DNA of 8,243 nucleotides, taken from positions 1 to 8,243 of the forward strand of contig JAEXTE010000328.1 of NCBI GenBank assembly GCA_023453655.1, read 5' to 3'. The translations under genes were made by a program, and so were the position numbers. The notes beneath the pieces were generated by a model, which saw only the letters and a program-made list of their open reading frames with translations, searched no databases and was not told the origin of the DNA. Shown here one piece after another: positions 1 through 7,990 of the stretch. Position 1 is the first letter of the stretch; each line of letters starts with the position of its first letter. Origin of the DNA: Pseudomonadota bacterium (GTDB lineage Bacteria; Pseudomonadota; Gammaproteobacteria; Xanthomonadales; Xanthomonadaceae).

Positions 1-32
1 CCGTCCGCGTAAGGGCGCGCGACCGCCGCAAC

Positions 33-51
33 CGGGTCGTCGCGCGACCCG
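33..51 (-). terminator. Possible hairpin after the alpha-amylase
   Basis: CGGGTCG and CGACCCG form a 7-base-pair stem around a 5-base TCGCG loop, starting 6 bases after the amylase stop codon. It could end the leftward transcript, but there is no U-tract downstream on the minus strand, so it is at best a weak or Rho-assisted terminator. Confidence 0.3.
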
Positions 52-57
52 CCGCCG

Positions 58-1713
58 TTACCGCGCCATGCGGCGCGCCAGTTCGGCGAGCAGCGCGGGC
101 GCATCCAGCGGCTCGTCGCGCAGCAGCACCCTCGCCCCGTGCGCCGGCACGCGCAGCGCGACGCGTTCGCCGATCCGGACCGACTCGCCGCCCATCCCGT
201 CGCGCCACTGCCCCGGCTGCACCAGCTCGTCGAGCACGATCTCGCGCTCGGCGTCGCCCTTGTTCAGCAGCACCAGCGCGGTCTGGGCCACACCACCGTG
301 CTGGTAGACGCGGTAGAACGCCGCCTCGTCGCCGGCAAGGCGCAGGTTGAGCTGCAGCCCGCGCTGCAGCGCGGGCGATTCGCGACGCAGCGTGGCGATG
401 CGCTGCAGCGCGCCGAAGATCGGACTCTCCGGCGCGGCGGCGATTCGCTCCGACCCGAAATAGGCACGGTTGCCGGCATGCTCGCCGCGGCCGCGCATGA
501 AGCCGGTTTCCGATCCGTAGTACACCACCGGGATGCCGCGCGCGGTGAACAGCCAGTGGTGCGCGTCGATGAAGCCGGCGTCATCGGCATCCAGGCGCGG
601 CATGTCGTGGTTGTCGTAGAAGATCGCCAGCTCGTACGGATTGGCGTAGGGGCCGTCCTCGAGATACAGCGCGTCGGCCATGCGTTCGAACCCGGCGCGC
701 GGACGGCCGAACACCTCGGCCATCGCCGCCTTCATCGGGAAGTCGAGCACGCTGATGCCGCCGTTTTCCGGCAGGGTGAAAGGCGCGATGTTCTCGGCCT
801 TCTCGTCGAAGGCCTCGCCGAACATGTACATGCCCGGATGGCGGGCGCGGACCCGGTCGGCGAAGGTCTTCCAGAACGCGAGCGGCTGGTGCCGGATGGT
901 GTCGATGCGCAGCGCGTCCACGCCCTGCCCGATCCAGTGCAGGTAGGCCTCGACCAGGTAGTCCATGACCTCGGGATTGTCCGGGTCGAGGTCGGCCAGC
1001 TGGGCGAGGTCGGGCGCCGTGTTGTAGAAGCGGTGCAGCGGATTGTTGGCGGGATCGAGCCGGGGCGGCGGCAGGTTCTGGTGGTCGGCCAGCAGTTCGC
1101 CGTCGCGACCGAAGACCTGGCCGAACTTCGGCTGCGGCGCGGTCATGGTGTAGCCGGGCGAGCCGTGGTTGCCGACCACGTCGAGCACGGTCTTGAGGCC
1201 ATGCGCGCGCAGGCCGCCGGTCAAACCGGCGAAATCGAGGCCGGGGCTGGGCAGGTGTTCGTCGAGTTCGAAGAAGTTCACGCCCCAGTAGCCGTGGTAG
1301 CCGGTCTTGCCGCGGTCGCTGAGGAAGCTGGAGCAGCTCACCTCGTCGCCGCCACTGAAGGCCTCGTCGGGATTGTCGACGATCGGCGTCAGCCAGACCG
1401 CGGTGAAGCCCAGGTCGCGGATGTAGCCGGCGTTGTCGAGCAGGCCGCGGAAATCGCCGCCGAGGTAGCCGATGTTGCCGGCCACGCCGTCGCATGGCGG
1501 CAGCGGGATGTCGAAGGTGCGGCGTGCGCCGCCCTGGTCGCGATGGTCGTTGCCCGGGTCGCCGTTGACGAAGCGATCGGTGAGGACGAAGTACACCGCT
1601 TCGCTGGCGAATGGCTCGAGCGTGCCGTAGTAGTCGGCCGCGCGTACGGGCGGCTGCGAGGCACAGCCGGCGAGGCAGGCTGCGGCGAGGGCGGCAATCA
1701 TTCCAGTGCGCAT
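58..1713 (-). CDS. Lipoprotein GH13 alpha-amylase
   Basis: The product is a 551-residue alpha-amylase family glycoside hydrolase, predicted to hydrolyse alpha-1,4 bonds of starch or maltodextrin in the cell envelope. It starts with a lipoprotein signal peptide: MRTG, a hydrophobic stretch, then lipobox L14-A-G-C17. The residue after the cysteine is Ala, which favours outer-membrane sorting. The catalytic barrel begins near residue 38 (YFVLTDRF 41-48, then a calcium-site-like NGDPGND 50-56). GH13 conserved regions are present: GYHGYW 138-143, DVVGNH 178-183, GVDALRID with nucleophile D271, FGE with acid/base E300, and NHD with D370. A C-terminal beta domain covers roughly 455-530. This start was chosen because of the signal peptide and a GGGAG ribosome site 7 bases upstream; the frame is open further upstream, but that part only shadows the transporter gene. 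The start overlaps the transporter stop by one base (TGATG), implying translational coupling. The GYHGYW segment resembles cyclodextrin glucanotransferases, so some transglycosylation is possible. Function is confident; exact product spectrum is not. Confidence 0.93.
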   Translation of the reverse strand: MRTGMIAALAAACLAGCASQPPVRAADYYGTLEPFASEAVYFVLTDRFVNGDPGNDHRDQGGARRTFDIPLPPCDGVAGNIGYLGGDFRGLLDNAGYIRDLGFTAVWLTPIVDNPDEAFSGGDEVSCSSFLSDRGKTGYHGYWGVNFFELDEHLPSPGLDFAGLTGGLRAHGLKTVLDVVGNHGSPGYTMTAPQPKFGQVFGRDGELLADHQNLPPPRLDPANNPLHRFYNTAPDLAQLADLDPDNPEVMDYLVEAYLHWIGQGVDALRIDTIRHQPLAFWKTFADRVRARHPGMYMFGEAFDEKAENIAPFTLPENGGISVLDFPMKAAMAEVFGRPRAGFERMADALYLEDGPYANPYELAIFYDNHDMPRLDADDAGFIDAHHWLFTARGIPVVYYGSETGFMRGRGEHAGNRAYFGSERIAAAPESPIFGALQRIATLRRESPALQRGLQLNLRLAGDEAAFYRVYQHGGVAQTALVLLNKGDAEREIVLDELVQPGQWRDGMGGESVRIGERVALRVPAHGARVLLRDEPLDAPALLAELARRMAR

Positions 1714-3209
1714 CAGCGTGCTCCCGCGGCAACGGCGGCACGCTCGCCCAGCGGGCGCCGCACCATCAGGGCGCACAGGCCCGAGACCATGAAACAGGCG
1801 CCGCCCAGCATCAGCACGCGCATCGGCTGGCCGTCGAACAGCGCAGACAGCACCACGCCCAGCACGCTCACCGCGACCAGCTGCGGGATCACGATGAAGA
1901 AGTTGAAGATGCCCATGTACACGCCCATCTTCGAGGCCGGCAGGCTGTCGGAGAGCATGGCGTAGGGTAGCGAAAGGATCGAGGCCCAGGCGCAGCCGAC
2001 CCCGGCCATCGACAGCAGCAGCCACTGCGGATCGCGGATGAAGGCCATCGACAGCAGGCCGATGCCACCCAGCCACAGGTTGACCAGGTGACTGGCGCGC
2101 AGGCCCAGGCGCCGCGCCATCCACGGAATCGCGATCGCGGCCAGTGCGGCGAAGCCGTTGTAGGCGGCGAACAGCACGCCCACCCAGTTCGCGCCCTCGT
2201 TCCAGGCCGCCGACGCCGTGTCGCTGGTGCCGTAATGCACCCCGGTCACCGCCGCAGTGGTGTAGATCCACATGCAGAACAGGCCGAACCAGGAAAAGAA
2301 CTGCACCACCGCCAGTTGCCGCATGGCCAGCGGCATGGCGTGCAGGTCGGCCGCCAGGCTGGCGAACATGGAGCCGGGGGCGACGCGTGGCGCGACCAGG
2401 CGCACCACGCCATAGGCCAGCGGCAGTGCCGCCAGCACGTAGAGCAGGCGGCCCCAGCCCATCGCCCAGATCAGGACGACGCCGGCCAGGCCGATCGCCA
2501 GCCAGGGAAGCCCCCCGGTGGCGGACGGCACCGCCGCATGCGCGTGCGCGCCCGGCGGTTCGGCGTCATCGAAGGTGGCCAGCACCTCCGGCGGGTATTC
2601 GCGCGAGCGCAGCACCGTCCACAGGATCGCCAGCAGCAGCACGGCGCCGCCGGCGTAGAAGGCGATGCGCACGGTGTCGGGCACCTGGCCGGGATCGGCG
2701 GTATTGGCCACGCCCACGCGCGCCAGCAGCCAGGGCAGCAGGCTGGCGACCACCGAGCCCACGCCGATGAAGAAGCTCTGCATGGCGTAGCCGGTCGGAC
2801 GCTGGCGCGGCGAGAGGTTGTCGCCGACGAAGGCGCGGAACGGCTCCATCGACACGTTCAGCGCCGCGTCCAGCACCCACAGCGTGCCGGCCGCGATCCA
2901 CAGCTCGGGCGAGTTGGGCATCACCAGCAGCGCGGCGGTGGAGAAGATCGCACCCCACAGGAAGTAGGGACGCCTCCGCCCCAGCCGCGTCCAGGTGCGG
3001 TCGGAGAAATAGCCGATCACCGGCTGCACCAGCAGGCCGGTCAAGGGCGCCGCGATCCACAGTCCCGGCACCTGCTCCATGTCCGCGCCGAGCGTCTGGA
3101 AGATGCGGCTGACGTTGGCCGTCTGCAACGCGAAACCGAACTGGATGCCCAGGAATCCGAAGCACATGTTCCAGATCTGCCAGAACGACAGTTGCGGCTT
3201 TTCGGTCAT
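1713..3209 (-). CDS. SLC45/GPH-like MFS sugar transporter (probable maltose/maltodextrin permease)
   Basis: The product is a 498-residue polytopic inner-membrane protein with about 12 hydrophobic segments, the usual size for the SLC45/sucrose-transporter branch of the MFS, which are sugar:proton symporters. Family marks are clear: N-terminal LSFWQIWNMCFGFLGIQFGF (7-26), the loop 2-3 signature GYFSDRTWTRLGRRRP (66-81), QFFSWFGLFCMWIY (303-316) opening the second half, and GVYMGIFNFFIVIPQ (429-443). A hydrophilic central loop lies at about 203-233. The start is supported by the conserved N-terminus although the ribosome site upstream is weak. It is the first gene of the leftward unit and its stop codon overlaps the amylase start. 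Because it sits among alpha-glucan hydrolases, maltose or short maltodextrin is the likely substrate (inference), a role like that of the Caulobacter maltose-locus MFS permease MalY. Sucrose is the main alternative, but no sucrose hydrolase is present. Regulation is probably through the operator in the divergent region. Confidence 0.93.
   Translation of the reverse strand: MTEKPQLSFWQIWNMCFGFLGIQFGFALQTANVSRIFQTLGADMEQVPGLWIAAPLTGLLVQPVIGYFSDRTWTRLGRRRPYFLWGAIFSTAALLVMPNSPELWIAAGTLWVLDAALNVSMEPFRAFVGDNLSPRQRPTGYAMQSFFIGVGSVVASLLPWLLARVGVANTADPGQVPDTVRIAFYAGGAVLLLAILWTVLRSREYPPEVLATFDDAEPPGAHAHAAVPSATGGLPWLAIGLAGVVLIWAMGWGRLLYVLAALPLAYGVVRLVAPRVAPGSMFASLAADLHAMPLAMRQLAVVQFFSWFGLFCMWIYTTAAVTGVHYGTSDTASAAWNEGANWVGVLFAAYNGFAALAAIAIPWMARRLGLRASHLVNLWLGGIGLLSMAFIRDPQWLLLSMAGVGCAWASILSLPYAMLSDSLPASKMGVYMGIFNFFIVIPQLVAVSVLGVVLSALFDGQPMRVLMLGGACFMVSGLCALMVRRPLGERAAVAAGAR
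1721..1725 (-). promoter_or_regulatory. Ribosome binding site of the alpha-amylase
   Basis: GGGAG on the minus strand lies inside the last codons of the transporter gene, 7 bases before the amylase ATG. It supports the start at 1713 over the longer open frame, and the arrangement fits coupled translation at the TGATG overlap. Confidence 0.65.
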
Positions 3210-3270
3210 CGACGGCGGTCCAGATTACGGAGCGCGCATTCTCCGCTGTTGTGGATCGCCGTGCCTTGCG

Positions 3271-3285
3271 GCGATGCAACATCGC
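3271..3285. repeat. Short perfect inverted repeat in the divergent region
   Basis: GCGATG and CATCGC flank a 3-base spacer (CAA), giving a 15-base perfect inverted repeat. It lies 62-76 bases upstream of the transporter start. It could be a binding site for a second regulator or a small hairpin in the leader of the leftward transcript. No second copy was seen in the window, so function is unproven. Confidence 0.4.
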
Positions 3286-3397
3286 GGCTGGACCGCAGGC
3301 GCTCCGCATTGACGCAAGAAACGGCAGGACGCCATGGCGTTTTCCGCGATTCGGCCCGCACGCACGCGCATCGCGCCGGGAAGCGCTGCCTCGCGGG

Positions 3398-3412
3398 TGC
3401 ATACGTATTCAT
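3398..3412. promoter_or_regulatory. Operator-like palindrome 1 (probable LacI-family MalR-type site)
   Basis: The sequence TGCATACGTATTCAT is built on the perfect 8-base palindrome ATACGTAT with a central CG step, typical of LacI-family operators. It is AT-rich in a very GC-rich background, and an identical 15-base copy in inverted orientation lies at 8126-8140. Its position 102 bases before the alpha-glucosidase start and 189 bases before the transporter start would let one regulator act on both divergent units. Similar ATACGTAT-centred sites are associated with maltose regulators in other proteobacteria. Assignment to a MalR-like protein is inference, since no regulator gene is in the window. 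Confidence 0.75.
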
Positions 3413-3513
3413 GCCGCCGCGCGTCTTCCGGCAGGGGGCCGGCGCGAGTGCGCTGTGGAATAGTGTCGCCGCTCCGTGGGTGCCGCCGGCGCCCCGTACA
3501 GGATAGGGATGCG

Positions 3514-5178
3514 ATGACGGCTGAGCAGTGGTGGCGTGGCGCGGTGATCTACCAGATCTACCCCCGCAGCTTCATGGACACCGACGGCGATGGCGTGGGC
3601 GACCTGCCCGGCATCATCGCGCGCCTGGACTACGTCGCCTCGCTCGGCGTGGACGCGATCTGGATCTCGCCGTTCTTCAAGTCGCCGATGGCCGACTTCG
3701 GATACGACATCGCCGACTATCGCGACGTCGACCCGCTGTTCGGCACCCTCGACGACTTCGACCGCCTGCTGGCCAAGGCGCATGGGCTGGGCATCCGGGT
3801 GATGATCGACCAGGTGTTCAGCCACACCTCCGACCAGCACGACTGGTTCTGCGAAAGCCGCCTGAGCCGCGACAACCCGAAGGCCGACTGGTACGTGTGG
3901 GCCGATCCGAGCGAGGACGGCACCCCGCCCAACAACTGGATGTCGCTGTTCGGCGGCGTCGCCTGGCGCTGGGAACCGCGCCGCGAGCAGTACTACCTGC
4001 ACAACTTCCTGTCGTCCCAGCCGGACCTGAACTTCCACAACCCGGAGGTGCAGGCCGCGACGCTGGACAACGTGCGCTTCTGGCTCGACCGCGGCGTGGA
4101 CGGCTTCCGCCTGGACGCGATCAACTTCTGCTTCCACGACCGGCAGCTGCGCGACAACCCGCCCAAGCCCAAGGACATGCGCACGGGCCGCGGCTTCAGC
4201 CCGGACAATCCCTACGCCTACCAGTACCACTACTACAACAACACGCAGCCGGAGAACCTGCCTTTCCTGGAATCGCTGCGGCAGCTGGTGGACCGCTATC
4301 CCGGCACCACCACGCTGGGGGAGATCTCGTCCGAGGACTCGCTGGCCACCACCGCCGAGTACGTCGACGAGCGCCGGCTGCACATGGGCTACAGCTTCGA
4401 GCTGCTCACCGACGATTTCAGCGCCGCCTACATCCGCGGTACTGTCGAGCGGCTGGAAGCGGCGATGACCGAAGGCTGGCCGTGCTGGGCGATCTCCAAC
4501 CACGACGTGCAGCGCGCGGTCACCCGCTGGGGCGGCGCCAACCCCCCGCCGCAGCTGGCGCGGATGCTGGTCGCCCTGGTCTGCTCGCTGCGCGGCTCGG
4601 TCTGCATCTACCAAGGCGAGGAGCTGGGCCTGCCCGAGGCGGAGGTGCCGTTCGAGGCCCTGCGCGACCCCTACGGCAAGATGTTCTGGCCGAACTTCAA
4701 GGGCCGCGACGGCTGCCGCACCCCGATGCCCTGGAGCGACGGCGACCGCGGCGACTTCACCACCGGCACGCCCTGGCTGCCGATCCCGGAGTCGCACGGC
4801 GTGCGCAGCGTGACGGCGCAGGAACGCGATCCGGATTCCACGCTCAACGCAACCCGGCGCTTCCTCGCCTGGCGGCGGACGCAGCCGGCGATCGCCCGCG
4901 GCAGCATCCGGTTCCTCGACGTCCCCGAACCGGTGCTCGCCTTCGTGCGCGAGCACGAGGGCCGGCAGGTGCTGGCGGCATTCAACCTGTCCGCCGCTCC
5001 CGTTGCCATCGAGTTGTCCGCTGGCGCAGTGCAGCCGATCGACGGACACGGCCTGGACGGCGGCCGACTGCACGAGGGCCGCTTGCACCTGCCAGCCTAT
5101 GGCGCGTGGTACGGCGGCGCCGAAGCCGCCGCCTCGACGGCCGCCGACCACCGCGAAGCGCTGCCGGCCCGCGCCTGA
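3514..5178 (+). CDS. Cytoplasmic GH13 alpha-glucosidase (XgtA-like)
   Basis: The product is a 554-residue exo-acting alpha-glucosidase that should release glucose from the non-reducing end of maltose and maltooligosaccharides. The N-terminus WWRGAVIYQIYPRSF with DTDGDGVGDLPGI (22-34) is typical of the oligo-1,6-glucosidase/maltase group. Conserved regions are DQVFSHTS (99-106), GFRLDAINF with nucleophile D201, LGE with acid/base E270, and SNHD with D331. As I recall, these positions match Xanthomonas XgtA (D201, E270) and nearly match Halomonas HaG, both GH13 subfamily 23. The residue after the nucleophile is Ala202, as in alpha-1,4-specific members; oligo-1,6-glucosidases have Val there. A C-terminal beta domain runs from about 468 to 533, followed by an Ala-rich tail. 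There is no signal peptide, so the enzyme is cytoplasmic. The ATG at 3514 begins the conserved region and follows AGGATAGGG at 3500-3508; the frame stays open upstream to 3334 but without family similarity. It is the first gene of the rightward unit. XgtA-type enzymes also transglucosylate, so glucosyl transfer is possible. Confidence 0.94.
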   Translation: MTAEQWWRGAVIYQIYPRSFMDTDGDGVGDLPGIIARLDYVASLGVDAIWISPFFKSPMADFGYDIADYRDVDPLFGTLDDFDRLLAKAHGLGIRVMIDQVFSHTSDQHDWFCESRLSRDNPKADWYVWADPSEDGTPPNNWMSLFGGVAWRWEPRREQYYLHNFLSSQPDLNFHNPEVQAATLDNVRFWLDRGVDGFRLDAINFCFHDRQLRDNPPKPKDMRTGRGFSPDNPYAYQYHYYNNTQPENLPFLESLRQLVDRYPGTTTLGEISSEDSLATTAEYVDERRLHMGYSFELLTDDFSAAYIRGTVERLEAAMTEGWPCWAISNHDVQRAVTRWGGANPPPQLARMLVALVCSLRGSVCIYQGEELGLPEAEVPFEALRDPYGKMFWPNFKGRDGCRTPMPWSDGDRGDFTTGTPWLPIPESHGVRSVTAQERDPDSTLNATRRFLAWRRTQPAIARGSIRFLDVPEPVLAFVREHEGRQVLAAFNLSAAPVAIELSAGAVQPIDGHGLDGGRLHEGRLHLPAYGAWYGGAEAAASTAADHREALPARA

Positions 5179-5218
5179 GCGTTCCGCCGGCAGGCCACCC
5201 GGCCCGCCGCCCGAGACC

Positions 5219-5224
5219 GAGGAG
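5219..5224 (+). promoter_or_regulatory. Ribosome binding site of the pullulanase
   Basis: GAGGAG is a strong match to the anti-Shine-Dalgarno complement, placed 12 bases before the ATG at 5237. The spacing is slightly long but no closer start codon exists in this frame, and the following codons make a signal peptide. It therefore decides the start against upstream ATGs inside the alpha-glucosidase gene. Confidence 0.65.
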
Positions 5225-5236
5225 CCCGACAGCACG

Positions 5237-7990
5237 ATGATCCGCCCTGCCCTGACGCCGTTCGCCGCGCTGGCCCTGCTGGGGATCGCGAATGCCGTAC
5301 ATGCGACGGCGCCCCTGCCTTCGCTTGCCGACTGCGACATGCCGGGCTTCGCGCGCACGCTCGTCGCGCAACCCGACACGCGGCGCATCGCCGCACGAGC
5401 CCACTGGCTGGACGCGCACACCCTCCGCTGGCCTGGCGAGCAGCTGCGGGCTGGCGAGCGTTTCCGGCTGTACCACGCCGCACGCGGTGGGCTGCAGGCC
5501 GGCCATGGCGCAACGGTGCAGGGCGCCGATACCGTCCTGACGCTGCAACCGGCCTCCGGGCAGCTGCCTGCCCAGGTTGCGCAGCGCTTCGCCTTCGTTG
5601 GCGCGGGCGCGACCCTGGCCATCGACGATCGCGATGCAGCGGCCGTGGGCGAGCTGCTGCGCGGCCAGCTGCTGCTGGTGCGCGAGGATGCGCAGGGCCG
5701 TGTGCTGGCGACCACGGCGCTGCAGCACGCCGGCGCGCTCGACGCGCTGTATGCGCAAGCCGCCGGGCACCAGGCACTTGGTGTCGAGCTGGACGGCGCC
5801 GACATCCGGCTGGCGCTGTGGGCGCCGACGGCCCATGCGGTGGCGGCCTGCCTGTACGACGGCCCGCGCGGCGCCGCTTCCGCGCTGGTTCCGGCGCAGC
5901 GAGACGCGGCCAGCGGCATCTGGTCGCACGACGGCGGCCGCGACCTTGCCGGTCGTTACTACACCTGGCTGGTGGACGTGTACGTGCCCGGCACCGGCCT
6001 GGTGCGCAACCGCGTCACGGATCCCTACTCGGTCGGCCTCTCGGCCGATTCGCGCCGCAGCTGGATCGCCGACCTCGATGATCCCGCACTGAAGCCCGAC
6101 GGCTGGGACGATTCGCGCGCGCCCGCGCTCGCCGCGCAGACCGACATGGCGGTTTACGAGCTGCACGTGCGGGACTTCTCGATCCACGACGCGACGGTGC
6201 CGGAAGCCGACCGCGGCCGCTACCTCGGCTTCACCCACCTGGAATCGGACGGAATGCGCCACCTGCGAGCGCTGTCCGAGGCCGGCATGACCGACGTGCA
6301 CCTGCTGCCGGTGTTCGACATCGCCACCATTCCGGAAACCGGCTGCACAACGCCGCAGGTACCGGACGCCGCGCCGGACAGTCCGCTCCAGCAGGCCGCG
6401 GTGATGGCACAGGCCGCCACCGACTGCTTCAACTGGGGCTACGATCCCTTCCACTTCAACGTGCCGGAAGGCAGCTACGCCAGCGATGCCGACGACGCGG
6501 CGGTGCGTATCCGCGAGTTCCGGCGCATGGTGATGGCGCTGCACGGCATCGGCCTGCGCGTGGGCATGGACGTGGTCTACAACCACACCTCCGCATCGGC
6601 ACAGGACGCCCGGTCCGTGCTGGACCGGATCGTGCCCGGCTACTACCACCGCCTCGACGCCGATGGCGTGGTCGCGCGCTCCACCTGCTGCGAGAACACC
6701 GCCACCGAGCACGTGATGATGGCGCGCCTGATGATCGACTCGGCCGTGCTGTGGGTGGAGCATTACGGTATCGATTCGTTCCGCTTCGACCTCATGGGGC
6801 ACCAGCCGCGGGAGGCGATGGAGCGGCTGCAGCGCGCGGTCGACGCCGCGGCCGGCCGTCGCGTGCAGCTGATCGGCGAGGGCTGGAACTTCGGCGAGGT
6901 CGCCGATGGCGCACGTTTCGTGCAGGCCTCGCAGGGGTCCCTGCCCGGGTCGGGCATCGGTACCTTCAGCGACCGCGCGCGCGATGCGCTGCGGGGCGGC
7001 GGCCCGGCCGACAGCGGCGAGACGCTGCTGCGCGAACAAGGCTGGCTCAACGGGCTCGTTTATGCGCCCAACGCGCACGCCGATCCCGCCCGCCCGCGCT
7101 CCGACCTGCTGCACGCGGCCGACCTGGCCCGCGTGGGCCTGGCTGGCACGCTGCGCGAGGACCGCATGACCGCGGCCGACGGGCGCGTGAAGCGCCTGGA
7201 CGAGATCGACTACAAGGGCCAGCCCGCGGGCTACGCCAGCGCGCCGGGCGAAGTGGTCAACTACGTGGAGAACCATGACAACCAGACGCTGTTCGACATC
7301 AACGTGTTCAAGCTGCCGCGCGAGACCACGGCAGAGGATCGCGCGCGCGTGCAGGTGCTGGGCATGGCGCACACCGCACTGAGCCAGGGCGTCGCCTACT
7401 TCCACGCGGGGCTGGAGACGCTGCGCTCGAAGTCGCTGGATCGCAACAGCTACGACTCCGGAGACTGGTTCAACCGCTTCGACTGGACCTTGCGCGACAA
7501 TTTCTTCGGCACCGGGCTGCCGCCCGAGCGCGACAACGGCGCCGACTGGGCATTGATGCGGCCGCTGCTGTCCGATCCCGCGATCAGGCCCGCGCCTCAC
7601 GACATCAGGTTCTCGCGCGATGCACTGCTCGACCTGTTGCGCATCCGCGCCAGCACGCCGCTGCTGCGACTGCGCGAGGCCGCCGAGATCCAGCGCCGAC
7701 TGCGCTTCCCCAACAGCGGGCCCGACCAGAACCCGCTGGTGCTGGTGGGACACCTCGACGGTCGCGGAATGGACGACGCGAGGTTCTCCGAGCTGCTGTA
7801 CTTCATCAATGCCGCGCCCGAGCCGCAGGCGCTCGAGCTGCCCGGACTGCGGGGCCGCAGCTACTCGCTGCATCCCGTCCACCTGGCACCACAGGCGGCC
7901 GACAGGCGCGCGCGCGAGTCGACGCACGATGCCGCCCGGGGCCGATTCGTCATCCCGGCCCGGACCGCGGTCGTCTACGTGGCCGAGTGA
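5237..7990 (+). CDS. pulA: Exported pullulanase, GH13 alpha-1,6 debranching enzyme
   Basis: The product is a 917-residue pullulanase-type enzyme predicted to hydrolyse alpha-1,6 branch points of pullulan, amylopectin or limit dextrins. An N-terminal Sec signal peptide (MIRP, then a hydrophobic core to about residue 20) has a likely cleavage site after VHA23. No lipobox cysteine is present, unlike Klebsiella PulA, so it is probably periplasmic or secreted. Residues about 50-150 look like the pullulanase N2 domain ([14 protein letters not shown]), and about 180-270 is a CBM48-like module ([18 protein letters not shown]). The debranching signature FNWGYDP is at 398-404. Catalytic regions are DVVYNH (445-450), GIDSFRFD with nucleophile D518, IGE with acid/base E548, and ENHD with D681. 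The C-terminal part (about 755-917) matches the DUF3372-type end of large bacterial pullulanases. The start is fixed by the signal peptide and a GAGGAG site upstream. It lies 58 bases after the alpha-glucosidase, probably in the same transcript. The gene symbol follows homology to PulA. Confidence 0.94.
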   Translation: MIRPALTPFAALALLGIANAVHATAPLPSLADCDMPGFARTLVAQPDTRRIAARAHWLDAHTLRWPGEQLRAGERFRLYHAARGGLQAGHGATVQGADTVLTLQPASGQLPAQVAQRFAFVGAGATLAIDDRDAAAVGELLRGQLLLVREDAQGRVLATTALQHAGALDALYAQAAGHQALGVELDGADIRLALWAPTAHAVAACLYDGPRGAASALVPAQRDAASGIWSHDGGRDLAGRYYTWLVDVYVPGTGLVRNRVTDPYSVGLSADSRRSWIADLDDPALKPDGWDDSRAPALAAQTDMAVYELHVRDFSIHDATVPEADRGRYLGFTHLESDGMRHLRALSEAGMTDVHLLPVFDIATIPETGCTTPQVPDAAPDSPLQQAAVMAQAATDCFNWGYDPFHFNVPEGSYASDADDAAVRIREFRRMVMALHGIGLRVGMDVVYNHTSASAQDARSVLDRIVPGYYHRLDADGVVARSTCCENTATEHVMMARLMIDSAVLWVEHYGIDSFRFDLMGHQPREAMERLQRAVDAAAGRRVQLIGEGWNFGEVADGARFVQASQGSLPGSGIGTFSDRARDALRGGGPADSGETLLREQGWLNGLVYAPNAHADPARPRSDLLHAADLARVGLAGTLREDRMTAADGRVKRLDEIDYKGQPAGYASAPGEVVNYVENHDNQTLFDINVFKLPRETTAEDRARVQVLGMAHTALSQGVAYFHAGLETLRSKSLDRNSYDSGDWFNRFDWTLRDNFFGTGLPPERDNGADWALMRPLLSDPAIRPAPHDIRFSRDALLDLLRIRASTPLLRLREAAEIQRRLRFPNSGPDQNPLVLVGHLDGRGMDDARFSELLYFINAAPEPQALELPGLRGRSYSLHPVHLAPQAADRRARESTHDAARGRFVIPARTAVVYVAE

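Larger units (their letters stand above)
3210..3513. other. Divergent intergenic regulatory region
   Basis: This stretch of 304 bases separates the 5' ends of two divergent units, so it must hold promoters for both the transporter-amylase pair (left) and the alpha-glucosidase-pullulanase pair (right). It contains a 15-base operator-like palindrome at 3398-3412 and a separate inverted repeat at 3271-3285. I could not assign convincing -35/-10 pairs on either strand. On the right-hand side TAGTGT at 3461-3466 is a weak -10 candidate with no good -35. Short open frames here lack ribosome sites and family similarity, and I see no gene. Confidence 0.8.

Noticed and set aside
139..1965. A 608-codon open frame on the plus strand opposite the amylase gene
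   Set aside because: It is antisense to a complete GH13 enzyme, has no domain signature or ribosome site, and its composition is that of a GC-rich shadow frame.
1714..2271. N-terminal extension of the amylase frame to give a 737-residue protein
   Set aside because: The extension lies in another frame of the transporter gene, is Arg/Gly-rich, and would bury the lipoprotein signal peptide. The ATG at 1713 has a good ribosome site.
3309..3314. TTGACG resembling a -35 element
   Set aside because: No -10-like sequence occurs at 16-18 bases spacing.
3334..3513. Sixty-residue upstream extension of the alpha-glucosidase
   Set aside because: It runs through the operator palindrome, is Arg-rich, and matches nothing in the family. 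The conserved N-terminus begins a few residues after the ATG at 3514.
3409..5919. An 836-codon minus-strand open frame opposite the alpha-glucosidase
   Set aside because: It spans two complete plus-strand genes and the operator region and shows no family motif.
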